Shown piece by piece: positions 8,675 through 16,834 of a stretch of 64,000 bases of DNA. The notes beneath the pieces were generated by a model, which searched no databases, had not been told where the DNA came from, and saw only the letters and a program-made list of their open reading frames with translations. Position numbers and translations under genes: made by a program. This stretch comes from Streptococcus pneumoniae (GTDB lineage: Bacteria; Bacillota; Bacilli; Lactobacillales; Streptococcaceae). The stretch is taken from assembly GCF_001347015.1 (NCBI RefSeq), contig NZ_CFGI01000004.1, positions 62,001 through 126,000 of the forward strand, in the 5' to 3' direction. Positions within the stretch are counted from its first letter, which is position 1; every line of letters begins with the position of its first letter.

Positions 8675-8707
8675 AAATCTTGAATTGTCATCGAAACATC
8701 TTGAATT
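8675..8707 (-). promoter_or_regulatory. BlpR-type box for the 8356-8586 bacteriocin
   Basis: On the minus strand AATTCAAGAT occurs twice, separated by GTTTCGATGAC (21-base pitch): the cleanest copy in the window. A TATACT -10 follows at about 8644-8649, then a leader shared with the 9203-9439 gene. Confidence 0.85.
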
Positions 8708-8972
8708 GCAAAAACTTCATTATAAAAGGGTAAGTATTGCGAAAACACTCACCCTTTTCTTTTATACTTCATTAAGCTCTACTTTTTATAATACTTCAAG
8801 CCCCAAATGAGCAGAAGCATGATGATTAAGCAGAGAACAGCGCCAATATAAGCGATTAGTTGTTGGTAGGATTCTCCTGCTGTGATACCTCTATACAAAC
8901 AAATAATAGACATAAAGCCTGTCAATCCGATGAACATAAGTTGATTGGTTCTAGGACTAACCAAATCATCAT
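8687..8972. repeat. 286-bp direct repeat, copy 2 (original immunity 3' end)
   Basis: Ungapped partner of 7843-8128. Here it is continuous with the full immunity gene, which suggests this is the parental arrangement. Confidence 0.85.
8724..8758 (-). terminator. Terminator after the blpK-like/immunity pair
   Basis: The minus strand has an AAAAGGGTGAGT arm pairing (two mismatched positions) with ACTTACCCTTTT around a TTTTCGCA-type loop. It lies between the immunity gene stop (8779) and the next BlpR box, so each bacteriocin unit is a separate transcript. Confidence 0.65.
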
Positions 8973-9183
8973 CTTCAAACTCTCTTATCCTCATTTCCCT
9001 AGTGAGATAAACAGTAACCAAAATAGAAGCCAAGTTAATAACCACTAAAAGAAATTGGAAAACTACGGAAAAATTTAAAAACTGACGAGATAGAAATAGA
9101 TAAGTAGAAACAACCAAAGGTATCTGACCAAACAACAATCTTACTAAGAATGCATTGCGTTTTGTTGCAAATATTGTGTTCAT
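8779..9183 (-). CDS. Bacteriocin immunity membrane protein
   Basis: 134 residues from MNTIFATKRN at 9183, preferred over an upstream in-frame start at 9231 because AAAGGAGA sits seven bases before it and the longer version would overlap the bacteriocin gene. Four hydrophobic helices are visible, with an acidic cytoplasmic loop (REFEDDDLVSPRTNQ). It directly follows the blpK-like gene, the normal place for its immunity gene (pncF/pncG-type in pneumococcus). A partial copy lies at 7935-8120. Confidence 0.72.
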   Translation of the reverse strand: MNTIFATKRNAFLVRLLFGQIPLVVSTYLFLSRQFLNFSVVFQFLLVVINLASILVTVYLTREMRIREFEDDDLVSPRTNQLMFIGLTGFMSIICLYRGITAGESYQQLIAYIGAVLCLIIMLLLIWGLKYYKK

Positions 9184-9202
9184 TACTATCTCCTTTCCTA
9201 TG

Positions 9203-9439
9203 CTAACAGGTAAGTGCACCACCAATCCCACCTAGTACAGCACCAATTGCTCCTGTTCCTATAGCATATGGTCCCAATAGAAATGTCGAACCATAAGTTG
9301 TTGCATACCCATCAATTGCGCCATACGCAATCCCTGCTCCACAAGCAATTGTTCTTCCCCAATCAATATCTCCACCTTCAACACGAGCAAGCATTTCATT
9401 ATCCATAACAGAAAATTGTGACATCATTTTTGTATCCAT
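9203..9439 (-). CDS. blpK: BlpK-like bacteriocin peptide
   Basis: A 78-residue precursor with double-glycine leader MDTKMMSQFSVMDNEMLARVEGG. The mature part begins DIDWGRTIACGAGIAYGAIDG, as in pneumococcal BlpK, and continues with Gly-rich segments (GTGAIGAVLGGIGGALTC). Cysteines occur near the start (IAC) and at the very end. It should be processed by the peptidase domain of BlpA and act on the membranes of competitors. Its BlpR box is at 9528-9560 and the immunity gene follows directly. The symbol rests on remembered similarity of the first mature residues. Confidence 0.78.
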   Translation of the reverse strand: MDTKMMSQFSVMDNEMLARVEGGDIDWGRTIACGAGIAYGAIDGYATTYGSTFLLGPYAIGTGAIGAVLGGIGGALTC

Positions 9440-9527
9440 GACAAATACTCCTTTTTTATTTTTAATTTTTGTCTTGTTGCAACTTTGACAAGTTTAGTAT
9501 ATCATTGTTTTTTAAAATTTTTCATCC

Positions 9528-9560
9528 AAATCTTGAATTGTCATCGAAACGTCTTAAATT
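9528..9560 (-). promoter_or_regulatory. BlpR-type box for the blpK-like gene
   Basis: The minus strand shows AATTTAAGAC, GTTTCGATGAC, AATTCAAGAT: two repeats at 21-base pitch, with the distal repeat slightly degenerate. A TATACT -10 follows at about 9497-9502. Confidence 0.8.
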
Positions 9561-9621
9561 AGCTTTTTTATTTAAAACCACCTCTAAAATTTTTTTAAAA
9601 GATAATTTCTAATCACTTTTT

Positions 9622-9657
9622 TACCATTCAGGAAGTTTCAATGACTATTCAAGATTT
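9622..9657 (+). promoter_or_regulatory. BlpR-type box for blpABC
   Basis: TACCATTCAGGAAGTTTCAA is followed by TGACTATTCAAGATTT: direct repeats ATTCAGGAA / ATTCAAGAT at 21-base pitch. It is oriented toward blpA, whose ATG lies about 64 bases downstream, with CATAAT as a likely -10. The box and the blpK-like box are divergent. Confidence 0.85.
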
Positions 9658-9720
9658 CATAAAATATGAACTTATTTTTATGGCATAATATACCTATCTA
9701 CTATATGAAAGGAATTGCCA

Positions 9721-11874
9721 ATGACTTCTTATAAATGTACATTTATTCCTCAAATAGATGCTAGAGACTGCGGTGTTGCTGCCTTAGCCTCGATTGCTAA
9801 ATTCTATGGTTCAGATTTTTCTCTAGCTCACTTGAGAGAACTTGCAAAGACCAATAAAGAAGGAACGACTGCTCTTGGCATTGTAAAAGCCGCTGATGAA
9901 ATGGGCTTTGAAACAAGACCTGTTCAAGCAGATAAAACGCTCTTTGACATGAGTGATGTCCCCTATCCATTTATCGTTCACGTTAACAAAGAAGGAAAAC
10001 TCCAACATTACTATGTTGTCTATCAAACAAAGAAAGACTATCTGATTATTGGTGATCCTGACCCTTCTGTAAAAATCACTAAAATGTCAAAAGAACGCTT
10101 TTTCTCTGAATGGACTGGAGTAGCTATTTTTCTAGCTCCCAAACCTAGCTATCAACCCCATAAAGATAAAAAGAATGGTCTACTAAGCTTCCTTCCTCTG
10201 ATTTTCAAACAAAAATCTCTCATTGCTTACATCGTTCTCTCAAGTTTATTGGTCACGATTATCAATATAGGTGGTTCTTATTATCTCCAAGGAATCTTGG
10301 ATGAATACATCCCAAATCAGATGAAATCAACTTTAGGAATCATCTCAGTTGGTCTGGTTATCACCTATATCCTCCAACAAGTCATGAGCTTCTCCAGAGA
10401 TTATCTCCTAACCGTTCTGAGCCAGAGATTAAGCATTGATGTGATTTTATCCTATATTCGCCATATTTTTGAACTTCCTATGTCTTTCTTTGCGACACGT
10501 CGTACAGGAGAAATCATTTCAAGATTCACAGATGCTAACTCTATTATAGATGCCTTGGCTTCTACCATTCTTTCTCTTTTTCTGGATGTTTCTATTCTGA
10601 TTCTTGTAGGGGGAGTCTTACTGGCACAAAACCCTAATCTCTTCCTTCTTTCTCTTATTTCCATTCCTATATACATGTTCATCATCTTTTCTTTTATGAA
10701 GCCTTTCGAAAAAATGAACCATGATGTCATGCAAAGTAATTCTATGGTTAGCTCTGCCATTATCGAAGATATCAACGGGATTGAAACTATAAAGTCGCTC
10801 ACGAGTGAAGAAAATCGCTATCAAAATATAGACAGCGAATTTGTAGATTATTTGGAAAAATCCTTTAAGCTCAGTAAATATTCTATTTTACAAACGAGTT
10901 TAAAGCAGGGAACAAAATTAGTTCTGAATATCCTTATCCTATGGTTTGGCGCTCAATTAGTCATGTCGAGTAAAATTTCTATCGGTCAGTTGATTACCTT
11001 TAACACACTTCTTTCTTACTTTACAACTCCTATGGAAAATATTATCAACCTCCAAACCAAACTCCAATCTGCGAAGGTCGCTAATAACCGTTTGAACGAA
11101 GTCTATCTAGTCGAATCTGAGTTCCAAGCCCCAGAAAACCCTGTTCATTCACATTTTTTGATGGGAGATATTGAATTTGATGATCTTTCTTATAAGTATG
11201 GTTTTGGACGAGATACCTTAACAGATATTAATCTCACGATTAAACAAGGAGATAAGGTTAGCCTAGTTGGAGTCAGTGGTTCTGGTAAAACAACTTTAGC
11301 CAAAATGATTGTCAATTTCTTTGAACCTTACAAAGGACATATTTCCATCAATCATCAGGATATTAAAAACATTGATAAAAAAGCCTTGCGCCGTCATATT
11401 AATTACCTACCCCAACAAGCCTATATCTTTAATGGCTCTATTTTGGAAAACTTAACTTTGGGAGGTAATCATATGATTAGCCAAGAAGATATTCTAAAAG
11501 CTTGCGAATTAGCTGAAATCCGTCAAGACATTGAAAGAATGCCTATGGGCTATCAAACTCAGCTCTCTGATGGAGCTGGTCTATCAGGAGGACAAAAGCA
11601 ACGAATCGCTCTCGCTCGTGCTCTCCTAACTAAAGCTCCTGTTCTAATACTAGACGAAGCTACTAGCGGTCTTGATGTCTTGACTGAGAAAAAAGTTATA
11701 GATAATCTTATGTCCCTAACTGATAAAACCATTCTCTTTGTAGCCCATCGTCTCAGTATAGCCGAACGAACCAACCGTGTCATTGTTCTTGACCAGGGGA
11801 AAATCATTGAAGTTGGTAGTCACCAAGAGTTAATGCAGGCGCAAGGTTTCTACCATCATCTATTCAATAAATAA
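9721..11874 (+). CDS. blpA: BlpA, peptidase-containing bacteriocin/pheromone ABC exporter
   Basis: 717 residues from ATG 9721, with AAAGGA before it (an in-frame TTG at 9715 is less likely). The C39 peptidase domain (residues 1-130) has the catalytic Cys in QIDARDCGVAAL and His in HYYVVY. Six membrane helices span about 155-440. The nucleotide-binding domain has Walker A GVSGSGKTT, signature LSGGQKQR, Walker B VLILDEATSGLD and H-loop VAHRLS. It cuts double-glycine leaders and exports the mature peptides with BlpB. The frame is complete. Many pneumococci carry a frameshift here, so this strain should be able to secrete its own Blp products. Confidence 0.93.
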   Translation: MTSYKCTFIPQIDARDCGVAALASIAKFYGSDFSLAHLRELAKTNKEGTTALGIVKAADEMGFETRPVQADKTLFDMSDVPYPFIVHVNKEGKLQHYYVVYQTKKDYLIIGDPDPSVKITKMSKERFFSEWTGVAIFLAPKPSYQPHKDKKNGLLSFLPLIFKQKSLIAYIVLSSLLVTIINIGGSYYLQGILDEYIPNQMKSTLGIISVGLVITYILQQVMSFSRDYLLTVLSQRLSIDVILSYIRHIFELPMSFFATRRTGEIISRFTDANSIIDALASTILSLFLDVSILILVGGVLLAQNPNLFLLSLISIPIYMFIIFSFMKPFEKMNHDVMQSNSMVSSAIIEDINGIETIKSLTSEENRYQNIDSEFVDYLEKSFKLSKYSILQTSLKQGTKLVLNILILWFGAQLVMSSKISIGQLITFNTLLSYFTTPMENIINLQTKLQSAKVANNRLNEVYLVESEFQAPENPVHSHFLMGDIEFDDLSYKYGFGRDTLTDINLTIKQGDKVSLVGVSGSGKTTLAKMIVNFFEPYKGHISINHQDIKNIDKKALRRHINYLPQQAYIFNGSILENLTLGGNHMISQEDILKACELAEIRQDIERMPMGYQTQLSDGAGLSGGQKQRIALARALLTKAPVLILDEATSGLDVLTEKKVIDNLMSLTDKTILFVAHRLSIAERTNRVIVLDQGKIIEVGSHQELMQAQGFYHHLFNK

Positions 11875-11884
11875 GGAGAATATC

Positions 11885-13246
11885 ATGAATCCTAATCTTT
11901 TTAGAAGCGTCGAGTTTTATCAGAGACGTTACCATAACTATGCGACAGTGTTAATTATACCTCTTTCATTACTACTTACTTTCATCTTGATTTTCTCCCT
12001 TGTTGCCACAAAAGAGATTACTGTTACTTCCCAAGGGGAAATCGCCCCTACAAGTGTCATTGCATCCATTCAGTCAACAAGTGATAATCCTATCCTTGCT
12101 AATCATTTAGTGGCAAATCAAGTAGTTGAAAAAGGGGACTTACTCATCAAATACTCTGAAACAATGGAAGAAAGTCAGAAAACTGCCTTAGAAACTCAAT
12201 TACAAAGACTTGAGAAGCAAAAAGAAGGACTTGGAATTTTGAAACAAAGCTTAGAAACAGCGACTGATCTTTTTTCTGGCGAGGATGAATTTGGCTACCA
12301 TAATACCTTTAGGAATTTTACTAAACAATCTCATGATATTGAGCTAGGTATCTCAAAGACTAACACTGAGGTTTCAAATCAAGCTAATCTTGCCAATAGC
12401 AGTTCATCAGCCATCGAACAAGAAATCACAAAAGTTCAACAACAAATTGGAGAATATCAAGAGCTGAGAGATGCTATCATAAATAAAAGGGCTCGCTTAC
12501 CAACTGGCAATCCGCACCAGTCAATTTTGAATCGTTATCTTGTAGCCTCACAAGGACAAACACAAGGAACTGCAGAGGAGCCATTTTTATCTCAAATTAA
12601 TCAAAGTATTGCAGGTCTGGAATCATCTATCGCAAGCCTCAAAATTCAGCAAGCTGGTGTCGGAAGTGTAGCAACTTATGATAACAGTTTAGCAACCAAA
12701 ATTGAAATACTCCGCACTCAGTTTTTACAGACAGCCTCACAGCAACAACTAACCGTGGAGAACCAATTAACAGAATTAAAAGTACAGCTAAATCAAGCGA
12801 CACAGCGCTTAGAAAACAATACCTTAACCGCCCCAAATAAAGGTATCATTCATCTGAACAGTGAATTTGAAGGTAAAAATAGAATTCCAACTGGTACAGA
12901 AATTGCTCAAATATTCCCTATCATCACAGATACAAGAGAAGTACTAATCACTTACTACGTAGCTTCTGACTATCTACCTCTACTAGATAAAGGACAAACT
13001 GTAAGATTAAAACTGGAGAAGATTGGAAATCACGGCATTACCATCATCGGCCAACTTCAGACAATTGATCAAACTCCTACCAGAACAGAGCAAGGCAATC
13101 TCTTTAAATTAACCGCTCTTGCAAAACTATCTAATAATGATAGTAAACTCATCCAATACGGCTTACAAGGTCGCGTCACTAGTGTAACTGCAAAGAAAAC
13201 ATATTTTGATTATTTCAAAGATAAAATTTTAACCCATTCTGATTAA
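11885..13246 (+). CDS. blpB: BlpB, HlyD/ComB-like accessory protein of the Blp exporter
   Basis: 453 residues with one N-terminal membrane anchor (about residues 22-43, LIIPLSLLLTFILIFSLVA). A long coiled-coil region rich in Gln, Glu and Leu runs to about 320, then a C-terminal beta-rich membrane-fusion domain. AAGGAGA precedes the ATG, 11 bases after the blpA stop, so the genes are cotranscribed. It partners BlpA in export of BlpC and Blp bacteriocins. Confidence 0.92.
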   Translation: MNPNLFRSVEFYQRRYHNYATVLIIPLSLLLTFILIFSLVATKEITVTSQGEIAPTSVIASIQSTSDNPILANHLVANQVVEKGDLLIKYSETMEESQKTALETQLQRLEKQKEGLGILKQSLETATDLFSGEDEFGYHNTFRNFTKQSHDIELGISKTNTEVSNQANLANSSSSAIEQEITKVQQQIGEYQELRDAIINKRARLPTGNPHQSILNRYLVASQGQTQGTAEEPFLSQINQSIAGLESSIASLKIQQAGVGSVATYDNSLATKIEILRTQFLQTASQQQLTVENQLTELKVQLNQATQRLENNTLTAPNKGIIHLNSEFEGKNRIPTGTEIAQIFPIITDTREVLITYYVASDYLPLLDKGQTVRLKLEKIGNHGITIIGQLQTIDQTPTRTEQGNLFKLTALAKLSNNDSKLIQYGLQGRVTSVTAKKTYFDYFKDKILTHSD

Positions 13247-13302
13247 TTTTCAGATAACACTCTATAACTATTTATTATCTTATCAAAAAGGAGAATCATA
13301 AC

Positions 13303-13461
13303 ATGGATAAGAAACAAAACCTAACTTCATTTCAAGAACTAACAACTACTGAACTCAACCAGATTACAGGTGGAGGATGGTGGTTAGATTCAATATTAGA
13401 TATGTTAACATCTAAAATACCAGACCAAGCCAATAGGTATGGAAATCATCAACAAATGTAA
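13303..13461 (+). CDS. blpC: BlpC peptide pheromone precursor
   Basis: 52 residues, shorter than many gene-calling limits. The leader MDKKQNLTSFQELTTTELNQ followed by ITGG is the standard BlpC leader. The 28-residue mature pheromone starts GWWLDSILDM and ends NRYGNHQQM. AAAGGAG precedes the ATG. It lies after blpAB and opposite blpH, its receptor kinase. The mature sequence differs from the pneumococcal pherotypes I recall, which mostly begin G(L/W)WED or GWWEE and often end PIQL. Exported by BlpAB, it should activate BlpH/BlpR. Confidence 0.92.
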   Translation: MDKKQNLTSFQELTTTELNQITGGGWWLDSILDMLTSKIPDQANRYGNHQQM

Positions 13462-13558
13462 TCATCCAAGGTGGTATTGGATAAAAAACTTGGCTCTATA
13501 ATATTTGTAGTGGGTAAATCTCCTATAGATATTATGAAGCCTATTTTGTTGTAAAAAA

Positions 13559-13590
13559 TAAAACAGTAACCTCAAGATGGCTACTGTCTA
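13559..13590 (-). terminator. Bidirectional terminator between blpC and blpH
   Basis: ACAGTAACC and GGCTACTGT arms (one mismatch) flank TCAAGAT. On the minus strand it is followed by TTTTATTTTTT. It can stop both the blpABC and the blpSRH transcripts. The remainder of 13462-13761 is A+T-rich with no gene. Confidence 0.6.
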
Positions 13591-13761
13591 GTCTCATTTC
13601 TTCTTAAAACCTTTATTGACTTAATAAATGGTAGAAAAGAACCTTAAAAATCATAAAATACACAACCAATCTTTTCGAAACATTTATATTATAAGTTTTA
13701 TTGTAGAGTTTTAATATATTTATTCTAGTATTTGATTTTTCAATAATTCTATTATTTGTTA

Positions 13762-15102
13762 TCATTCAATTGATATCATTGTTAAAACCTGACGAAATAC
13801 TTGATTTTTGCAGGTGGTATTTAGACTGGTATTAGGATGACTTTCCACAATTTTCATGACGGTATAGAGACCAATTCCTCTCTCCTCCCCTTTAGAGCTT
13901 GCTCCAAAGGAGAAGATTTCAGAAATATCGATGCCCTCTTCTTTGATGGAATTTTCAATGATAAATGTCTCCTGTGCTCCATTTTTAAAAAAGGCGATTG
14001 AAACGTGAGGTTGACTGGCCTCTGCACTGGCTTCAATAGCATTGTCACAAAGGATAGACACAATGGTTAGAAAATCAAGCAGTCTCATTCCCTCGACCTG
14101 AATCTCCTCAGGAACTTCGACATTAAATACAATCTTCTTATCTCTGGCTTTTAGAAACTTTCCTGCTAGGAGACTTTTGAGGGCTTTATCACGAATATTC
14201 ACTAATCTGCCCAGGTCATATTTGTTGTCCTGCAATTTTTCACTGGAATCCTTTAAAACAGAGTCGTAAACCTCTTTTATCTGCTCCATATCCTCCTCTT
14301 CAATGCCCAGACGTAAACTAGTCAAGAGGTTGCTATAATCATGCCGAAAGCTCCGTACTTCCTTGTAAAGTTCCTCTATATGCCGACTATAGCGTTCCAT
14401 ATCTCTATAGCGCAAGGTCTGTTCTTGGTTCAGTTTCTCCTGAAGTTTTTCCTTCAAATAGGTATCTAATTTCTTGATAACCCCCATAAAAAAGAGTAGA
14501 TAAAATACCAGAATGAAATGGCGAACAGTCGTTGATTGTATACCTTGTACATATTCAAAATAAGACAGACTTTGCATCACTAGATAGTAAGCCCCCATTA
14601 TCCAGTTAATCTTAGTCAGGGACTTTTGAAAATCTTTATCGGGAATCTCCTTTCTCAAACTAGTAAAATCATAGTCTAACCATTTCAAAAAGGCTAGAGA
14701 AATAAAGCAAATGAAAATTTTTATACATAACCAAATAAAAGAGCGGTCATCATACACATGCCCTTGCCCTAAAAATGGAAGCACAAAATAAGAAATACCT
14801 CTATAAAAGAGATTCACCAATATCATTGGAAAGAGACCATAAAAGAAAAGGAGTTTTTTAGGAAGTCCTCTTAACAGTAATAAAGACAAGCCTATGCCGT
14901 ACAAGGGTTCCACAAAATAAGATAGGTAATTATTTCCTACTATATAGCTAATCGTTACAAAAATAACTACTAAAAGTAGCTTAAAAAGAAAAGCTTTAAA
15001 GACTCTCTCCAGAGTTAGAACAATTCCATCCACCTTAAAAAATATAAACAATTCCAATCCAGATAGCAAAAACACATATACGATCTTCCAAACTAATTCC
15101 AT
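13762..15102 (-). CDS. blpH: BlpH, pheromone-sensing histidine kinase
   Basis: 446 residues. Six or seven membrane helices (1-225) form the peptide receptor. The cytoplasmic kinase has the phosphoacceptor His in SFRHDYSNLL near 253, the N box SILCDNAIEASAE near 350 and the G box ERGIGLYTVMKIV near 410, typical of the HPK10 family shared with ComD and AgrC. It ends 13 bases before the blpR stop region in the blpS-blpR-blpH operon. It binds BlpC and phosphorylates BlpR. Its sensor domain should match the unusual pheromone. Confidence 0.92.
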   Translation of the reverse strand: MELVWKIVYVFLLSGLELFIFFKVDGIVLTLERVFKAFLFKLLLVVIFVTISYIVGNNYLSYFVEPLYGIGLSLLLLRGLPKKLLFFYGLFPMILVNLFYRGISYFVLPFLGQGHVYDDRSFIWLCIKIFICFISLAFLKWLDYDFTSLRKEIPDKDFQKSLTKINWIMGAYYLVMQSLSYFEYVQGIQSTTVRHFILVFYLLFFMGVIKKLDTYLKEKLQEKLNQEQTLRYRDMERYSRHIEELYKEVRSFRHDYSNLLTSLRLGIEEEDMEQIKEVYDSVLKDSSEKLQDNKYDLGRLVNIRDKALKSLLAGKFLKARDKKIVFNVEVPEEIQVEGMRLLDFLTIVSILCDNAIEASAEASQPHVSIAFFKNGAQETFIIENSIKEEGIDISEIFSFGASSKGEERGIGLYTVMKIVESHPNTSLNTTCKNQVFRQVLTMISIE

Positions 15103-15115
15103 CCCATCACCTCAC

Positions 15116-15853
15116 TCAGTGCAAGTTATTGATAGCCTCAGACACTTCCCTGACCTTATAACGCGCGATTAGACAGCTCCCACCATTGGGAAAGAAAAGC
15201 AGTTTTTCTTTCTTATCCAAACGCACCACATTGGCAGGATTGATGAGAAAAGAGCGATGGCACTGCAAGAGACGAGGTTCCTGCTTGAGAATCTCCTCCA
15301 AACTCGCTGTAAATTCCAACCTATCTGTCTCGCTATAGAGAATGATATGATGGGGTCTGGGAGACGTTTCGAGATAATAAACCTCTTTAAAAGGATACTG
15401 GAATTGGGCAAATTTTGATTTAAAGTAAAAGCAATCTTCCGCCAGACTTTTACTATCTTGACTATTGGCATAGAGGAGGGCTGTCTCAATCCGAGATTCA
15501 AATTCCTCTGCCAACAAGGCCTTGTCAATGTAGTCCAAAGCAGACACTTGGTAGCGAAAAGACAGGGGCATAAACTCTGAGTGAGTCGTCACAAAGACGA
15601 TGAGGGCATAAGGATCCCGATCCCGAATCTTTCTAGCCACTTCCAGACCCTTCATCTCCTCATTTCGAATCTCAATGTCCAAAAAGAATAGCTGATGGGC
15701 TCCCTTCTCATGCACCTCTGCCAGCAGTTGAGCTGGCTTACCAAAAACTTCAAAAGAACTGGGAACGATCTGATGTTCTTTCAAGAGTTTCTCAATCGTC
15801 GTTTCAATTCTAGTCTGTTGGGAAAAATCATCTTCTAAAACAAATATTCTCAT
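15116..15853 (-). CDS. blpR: BlpR, LytTR-family response regulator
   Basis: 245 residues. The receiver domain (1-125) has the acidic pocket VLEDD, phosphoacceptor Asp in LFFLDIEIRN and Lys in DYIDK. The LytTR DNA-binding domain (about 140-240) contains LLQCHRSFLINPANVVRLDK. It activates promoters through two LytTR half-sites at 21-base pitch, which occur six times in this window. Four bases separate it from blpS. Confidence 0.93.
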   Translation of the reverse strand: MRIFVLEDDFSQQTRIETTIEKLLKEHQIVPSSFEVFGKPAQLLAEVHEKGAHQLFFLDIEIRNEEMKGLEVARKIRDRDPYALIVFVTTHSEFMPLSFRYQVSALDYIDKALLAEEFESRIETALLYANSQDSKSLAEDCFYFKSKFAQFQYPFKEVYYLETSPRPHHIILYSETDRLEFTASLEEILKQEPRLLQCHRSFLINPANVVRLDKKEKLLFFPNGGSCLIARYKVREVSEAINNLH

Positions 15854-15857
15854 CTTC

Positions 15858-16196
15858 CTACTCTCCTTCTTTCAACCATTTTTGACGAATTTCTCTATAG
15901 CGACGTCTGGCATACTTGACAGCGTATTGACCTTCTTCTCCGAGAAAAAGGATTCTTTCTTGAAAATCAATCGATTTTACTTTATCAAGATTGACCAAAC
16001 AATTTCGATGACATCTCATCAAGGTTTCCCCATATTGGTTCTCAAGATCACTTAAATTTTGAACCATATTAAAACTAGCTTCTTCTGTAACAATCTGTAC
16101 GGTATGGGCTTTAGTTGGATGTGTTTGGATATAGTAGACATCGTCGATGTTTACTTTATAAACTGTTTTCTGTGTCTGAATAATCATATGTTTCAT
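15858..16196 (-). CDS. blpS: BlpS, stand-alone LytTR DNA-binding protein
   Basis: 112 residues consisting of a LytTR domain only, with MRCHRNCLVNLDKVKSIDFQ in the position matching the BlpR domain. There is no receiver domain. It is first in the blpS-blpR-blpH operon. It may modulate BlpR target promoters or compete for them; its exact role is not clear from sequence. Confidence 0.85.
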   Translation of the reverse strand: MKHMIIQTQKTVYKVNIDDVYYIQTHPTKAHTVQIVTEEASFNMVQNLSDLENQYGETLMRCHRNCLVNLDKVKSIDFQERILFLGEEGQYAVKYARRRYREIRQKWLKEGE

Positions 16197-16342
16197 TGGA
16201 TTCTCCTCCTAAGAAAAGAATAACAGAAAAGGTCTAACACAAGCACACCCAATCCTAAACAGTCTTTGAAAACTCCTAAAAGGACTATTTTTCTACAACA
16301 TCATGATGAGCTTATAACTATTTTATCATAAAATCTTAACAG

Positions 16343-16378
16343 TACCATTCAGGAAATTTCAAGGACAATTAAAGATTT
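16343..16378 (+). promoter_or_regulatory. BlpR-type box for the blpT unit
   Basis: TACCATTCAGGAAATTTCAA then GGACAATTAAAGATTT: two repeats at 21-base pitch, closely matching the blpA box. A TATGAT/TATAGA -10 region follows at about 16408-16422. It is oriented toward the 16555 and 16835 genes. Confidence 0.82.
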
Positions 16379-16554
16379 GATGGTGAAAAAGGAGATAAAA
16401 GTGATAGACTATGATTATAGAAAGACTATGTTTGCAACAACTTTAAAAATCATCAAAAAAGGAGGGGTGCATATGATTTATTCACATCCACCATGATTAA
16501 CACCCTATAAATATACTCTATTGCAATTGACGTAAATATAACAAGGAGAAAATT

Positions 16555-16806
16555 ATGGCCAAGTCAAATAAAACAAAACAATTAACATCAATCGAACTTT
16601 CTCATATAAATGGCGGTAATATTCCATATGGATGGTATTCTCCGTTTCATATGATTAGCGATAATGTACTATGTAGAAATGGATATTCATATAATAAAGC
16701 TAATCTTGATAATGGTAAATGTATCATTGATTGGGGCAACATAGTTGGCAATGTTGCTAATAATATAGGTGCCTCACTAGGAGATTTACACAATCCCTTA
16801 CCTTAA
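16555..16806 (+). CDS. Double-glycine-leader peptide with a pediocin-like C-terminal half
   Basis: An 83-residue precursor with AAGGAG before the ATG. Leader MAKSNKTKQLTSIELSHINGG fits the double-glycine consensus (LSxxELxxIxGG). The 62-residue mature part has two cysteines 15 residues apart (VLC...NGKC). The second begins CIIDWGNIVGNVANNIG, which closely follows the class IIa segment CTVDWGxAIGNIGNN of sakacin P-like peptides. The canonical YGNGV box is absent; only NGY occurs. A BlpR box lies upstream and the next gene, blpT, is an EntA-immunity-like protein. I infer a divergent pediocin-like bacteriocin under BlpR control, exported by BlpAB. Confidence 0.78.
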   Translation: MAKSNKTKQLTSIELSHINGGNIPYGWYSPFHMISDNVLCRNGYSYNKANLDNGKCIIDWGNIVGNVANNIGASLGDLHNPLP

Positions 16807-16834
16807 AACATAAATTATATAGGAGGTCACGTAA

